This document shows, piece by piece, positions 22,778 through 23,879 of a stretch of DNA of 23,879 bases. The first letter of the stretch is position 1; each line of letters opens with the position of its first letter. Made by a program: the position numbers and the translations under genes. The stretch is from Helicobacter sp. (GTDB taxonomy: Bacteria > Campylobacterota > Campylobacteria > Campylobacterales > Helicobacteraceae). The stretch lies in NCBI RefSeq assembly GCF_014799995.1, contig NZ_JAAVGY010000027.1:1-23879 (forward strand). The letters run 5' to 3'. The notes under the pieces were generated by a model. That model did no database searches. It saw only the letters and a program-made list of their open reading frames with translations, and was not told the DNA's origin.

Positions 22778-23809
22778 TTACAATTCAGGTTTAGGTGTTT
22801 TGTCTGTGGCAACAGGTAATTGTGGATAAACAACTTTTGGTTTTTCTCCACTTAAAGCTTTAAGGAAAGTTGCAATTTGGTTTGCTTCTTTGTTGCTGAT
22901 ATTGATTCCAAGTTGGACGCTTCCCATTTCTTTGATTGCATCAGTTAAGCTCCAAATTGCACCATTGTGGAAATAAGGAGCAGTCTCTGCGATGTTTCTT
23001 AGTGTCGGAGTTTTTACCATACCATTTGCATCACCTTTGAAATCCCCAAGACTTGCAAATTTGTATTTTCCAGCGACTTCAAATCCTTGCATACCACCGC
23101 CTACATTGACGCCTGTATGGCAAGTTGCACAGCCTTTATCTAAGAAAACTTGCAAGCCTTCTTTCTCTTGCTTAGTGAGTGCTTGCTCATCACCATTTAA
23201 AAAGGCATCGTAACGTGAAGGAGTGATGAGGGTGCGCTCAAATGTCGCAATTGCATCTGCAATGTTATTGAAAGTTACTCCACTTCTGCCATAGATTTTT
23301 TTAAATTCTGTTTGGTATTCTGTTAAAGATGAGATTTTTTCAACAGCTAGTTTTGCAGGTGTTGCCATTTCTGGTTCTGCTTCAATAGGTCCTTTTGCTT
23401 GGTCTGCTAAATCTCCCGCACGTCCGTCCCAAAATTGTGCAGAATTTAAGACAGAGTTATAAACGGTTGGAGAGTTTAGATGATGAGGGTTAGCTGTCCA
23501 TTTGTGTCCTACTGCTGCGGCGATTCCATCTGCACCACCTAATCCTAAGTTATGGCAGGTATTACAAGAAATCAAGCCACTTTTAGACAAACGAGGTTCA
23601 AAATAAAGCTTTTTACCCAATTCTGCTTTTTCTTGTGAGAATGGACTGAATTTGACGCCCAATTCTTTAAGCATTGCTTCCACACCAGCTTGGTCTTTTG
23701 GTAGAGGAACTAATCCACTATCTTTTGCTTGGCTTAAAAGATCTTGCGCGCTAAGTGTAAGAGTAGAGGCAACTAAGATTGACGACAACGAAACAATAAA
23801 ACGTTTCAT
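22778..23809 (-). CDS. Dihaem cytochrome c peroxidase, periplasmic
   Basis: This enzyme reduces hydrogen peroxide to water with electrons from cytochrome c in the periplasm. It has 343 residues. The signal peptide is MKRFIVSLSSILVASTLTLSAQ. Two c-type haem sites are seen: CNTCH near residue 70 and CATCH near residue 215. The blocks SPTVYNSVLNSAQFWDGRAGDLADQ and KTPTLRNIAETAPYFHNGA are typical of the MauG/CcpA family. The ATG at 23809 follows AGGAG at the right distance; a longer frame from a TTG at 23845 would add 12 residues before the signal and cross the palindrome, so it is rejected. It is a single gene. Confidence 0.96.
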   Translation of the reverse strand: MKRFIVSLSSILVASTLTLSAQDLLSQAKDSGLVPLPKDQAGVEAMLKELGVKFSPFSQEKAELGKKLYFEPRLSKSGLISCNTCHNLGLGGADGIAAAVGHKWTANPHHLNSPTVYNSVLNSAQFWDGRAGDLADQAKGPIEAEPEMATPAKLAVEKISSLTEYQTEFKKIYGRSGVTFNNIADAIATFERTLITPSRYDAFLNGDEQALTKQEKEGLQVFLDKGCATCHTGVNVGGGMQGFEVAGKYKFASLGDFKGDANGMVKTPTLRNIAETAPYFHNGAIWSLTDAIKEMGSVQLGINISNKEANQIATFLKALSGEKPKVVYPQLPVATDKTPKPEL

Positions 23810-23831
23810 TTGAACTCCTAATAAAGAAATA

Positions 23832-23859
23832 TGATTGTTTGACAATCAGAAAAATTTTA
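23832..23859 (-). promoter_or_regulatory. ccp promoter with 17-bp palindrome
   Basis: On the minus strand TAAAAT (23859-23854) is a likely -10. Directly after it, at the expected transcription start, TGATTGT and ACAATCA form a perfect inverted repeat around three bases (23832-23848). The position suits a repressor site. Confidence 0.5.
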
Positions 23860-23879
23860 TCTTATGCAGACTTTTAAAA

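Noticed and set aside
23810..23845. Upstream TTG start extending the cytochrome c peroxidase by 12 residues
   Set aside because: It would put residues before the signal peptide and has no ribosome site, while the ATG at 23809 has AGGAG at the right distance.

Overview
The window comes from a member of the Campylobacterota, most likely a non-pylori (enterohepatic-type) Helicobacter. The evidence is the AT-rich composition, the flagellin C-terminus, a Wolinella-type frdCAB operon, and several gene neighbourhoods that I recall from H. pylori and C. jejuni (murE/hypothetical/nfu; purA/fliJ/motE; hom/yraN; lptF-G-like/truA). Promoters show a good TATAAT-type -10 and no conserved -35, as is usual in this group. 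No species can be assigned from the sequence alone.

Layout. 1-291 is the end of a flagellin gene with its terminator. 341-881 is gene-free and holds several degenerate repeats. 882-3124 (minus) is a three-gene set: nfu, an alpha-helical hypothetical and murE. 3322-6781 is frdCAB, the membrane-bound menaquinol:fumarate reductase, ended by a strong terminator and followed at once by tRNA-Ser(GGA). 7019-7883 is a DMT/EamA transporter broken by two one-base losses. 8231-8773 (minus) is periplasmic Cu,Zn superoxide dismutase. 8906-12077 (minus) is a tight hisZ-like/purA/fliJ/motE operon. 12232-12720 encodes an unknown Asn/Gln-rich protein. 12824-14484 is hom-yraN. 14499-16547 is an accessory locus: a large DUF2972-like gene. 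16678-18222 (minus) encodes an unexported-looking EF-hand-like protein behind a sigma-28-type promoter. 18480-22681 holds gdhA, an exported ATP-dependent DNA ligase, an LptF/LptG-type permease and truA. 22778-23809 (minus) is a dihaem cytochrome c peroxidase.

The most striking signals are long homopolymers. The DUF2972-like gene has C11 inside the spacer of its promoter and G11 inside its reading frame. It therefore looks switchable at both transcription and translation, and either one-base change in the G tract gives a stop within five codons. Separately, T20 lies near the 5' end of the lptF/lptG-like gene, where one-base changes also cause early stops, in a gene family usually needed for LPS export.

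Other points of note: FrdC keeps the four haem histidines and the quinol-site Glu but has Val where the E-pathway Glu (Glu C180 of Wolinella) is expected. The pentamer GAATC/GATTC is several-fold more common than composition predicts in the stretches I counted. Respiration (frdCAB), peroxide and superoxide defence (ccp, sodC), nitrogen and amino-acid metabolism (gdhA, hom), motility (flagellin, fliJ, motE) and envelope biogenesis (murE, lptF/G) are the main themes.
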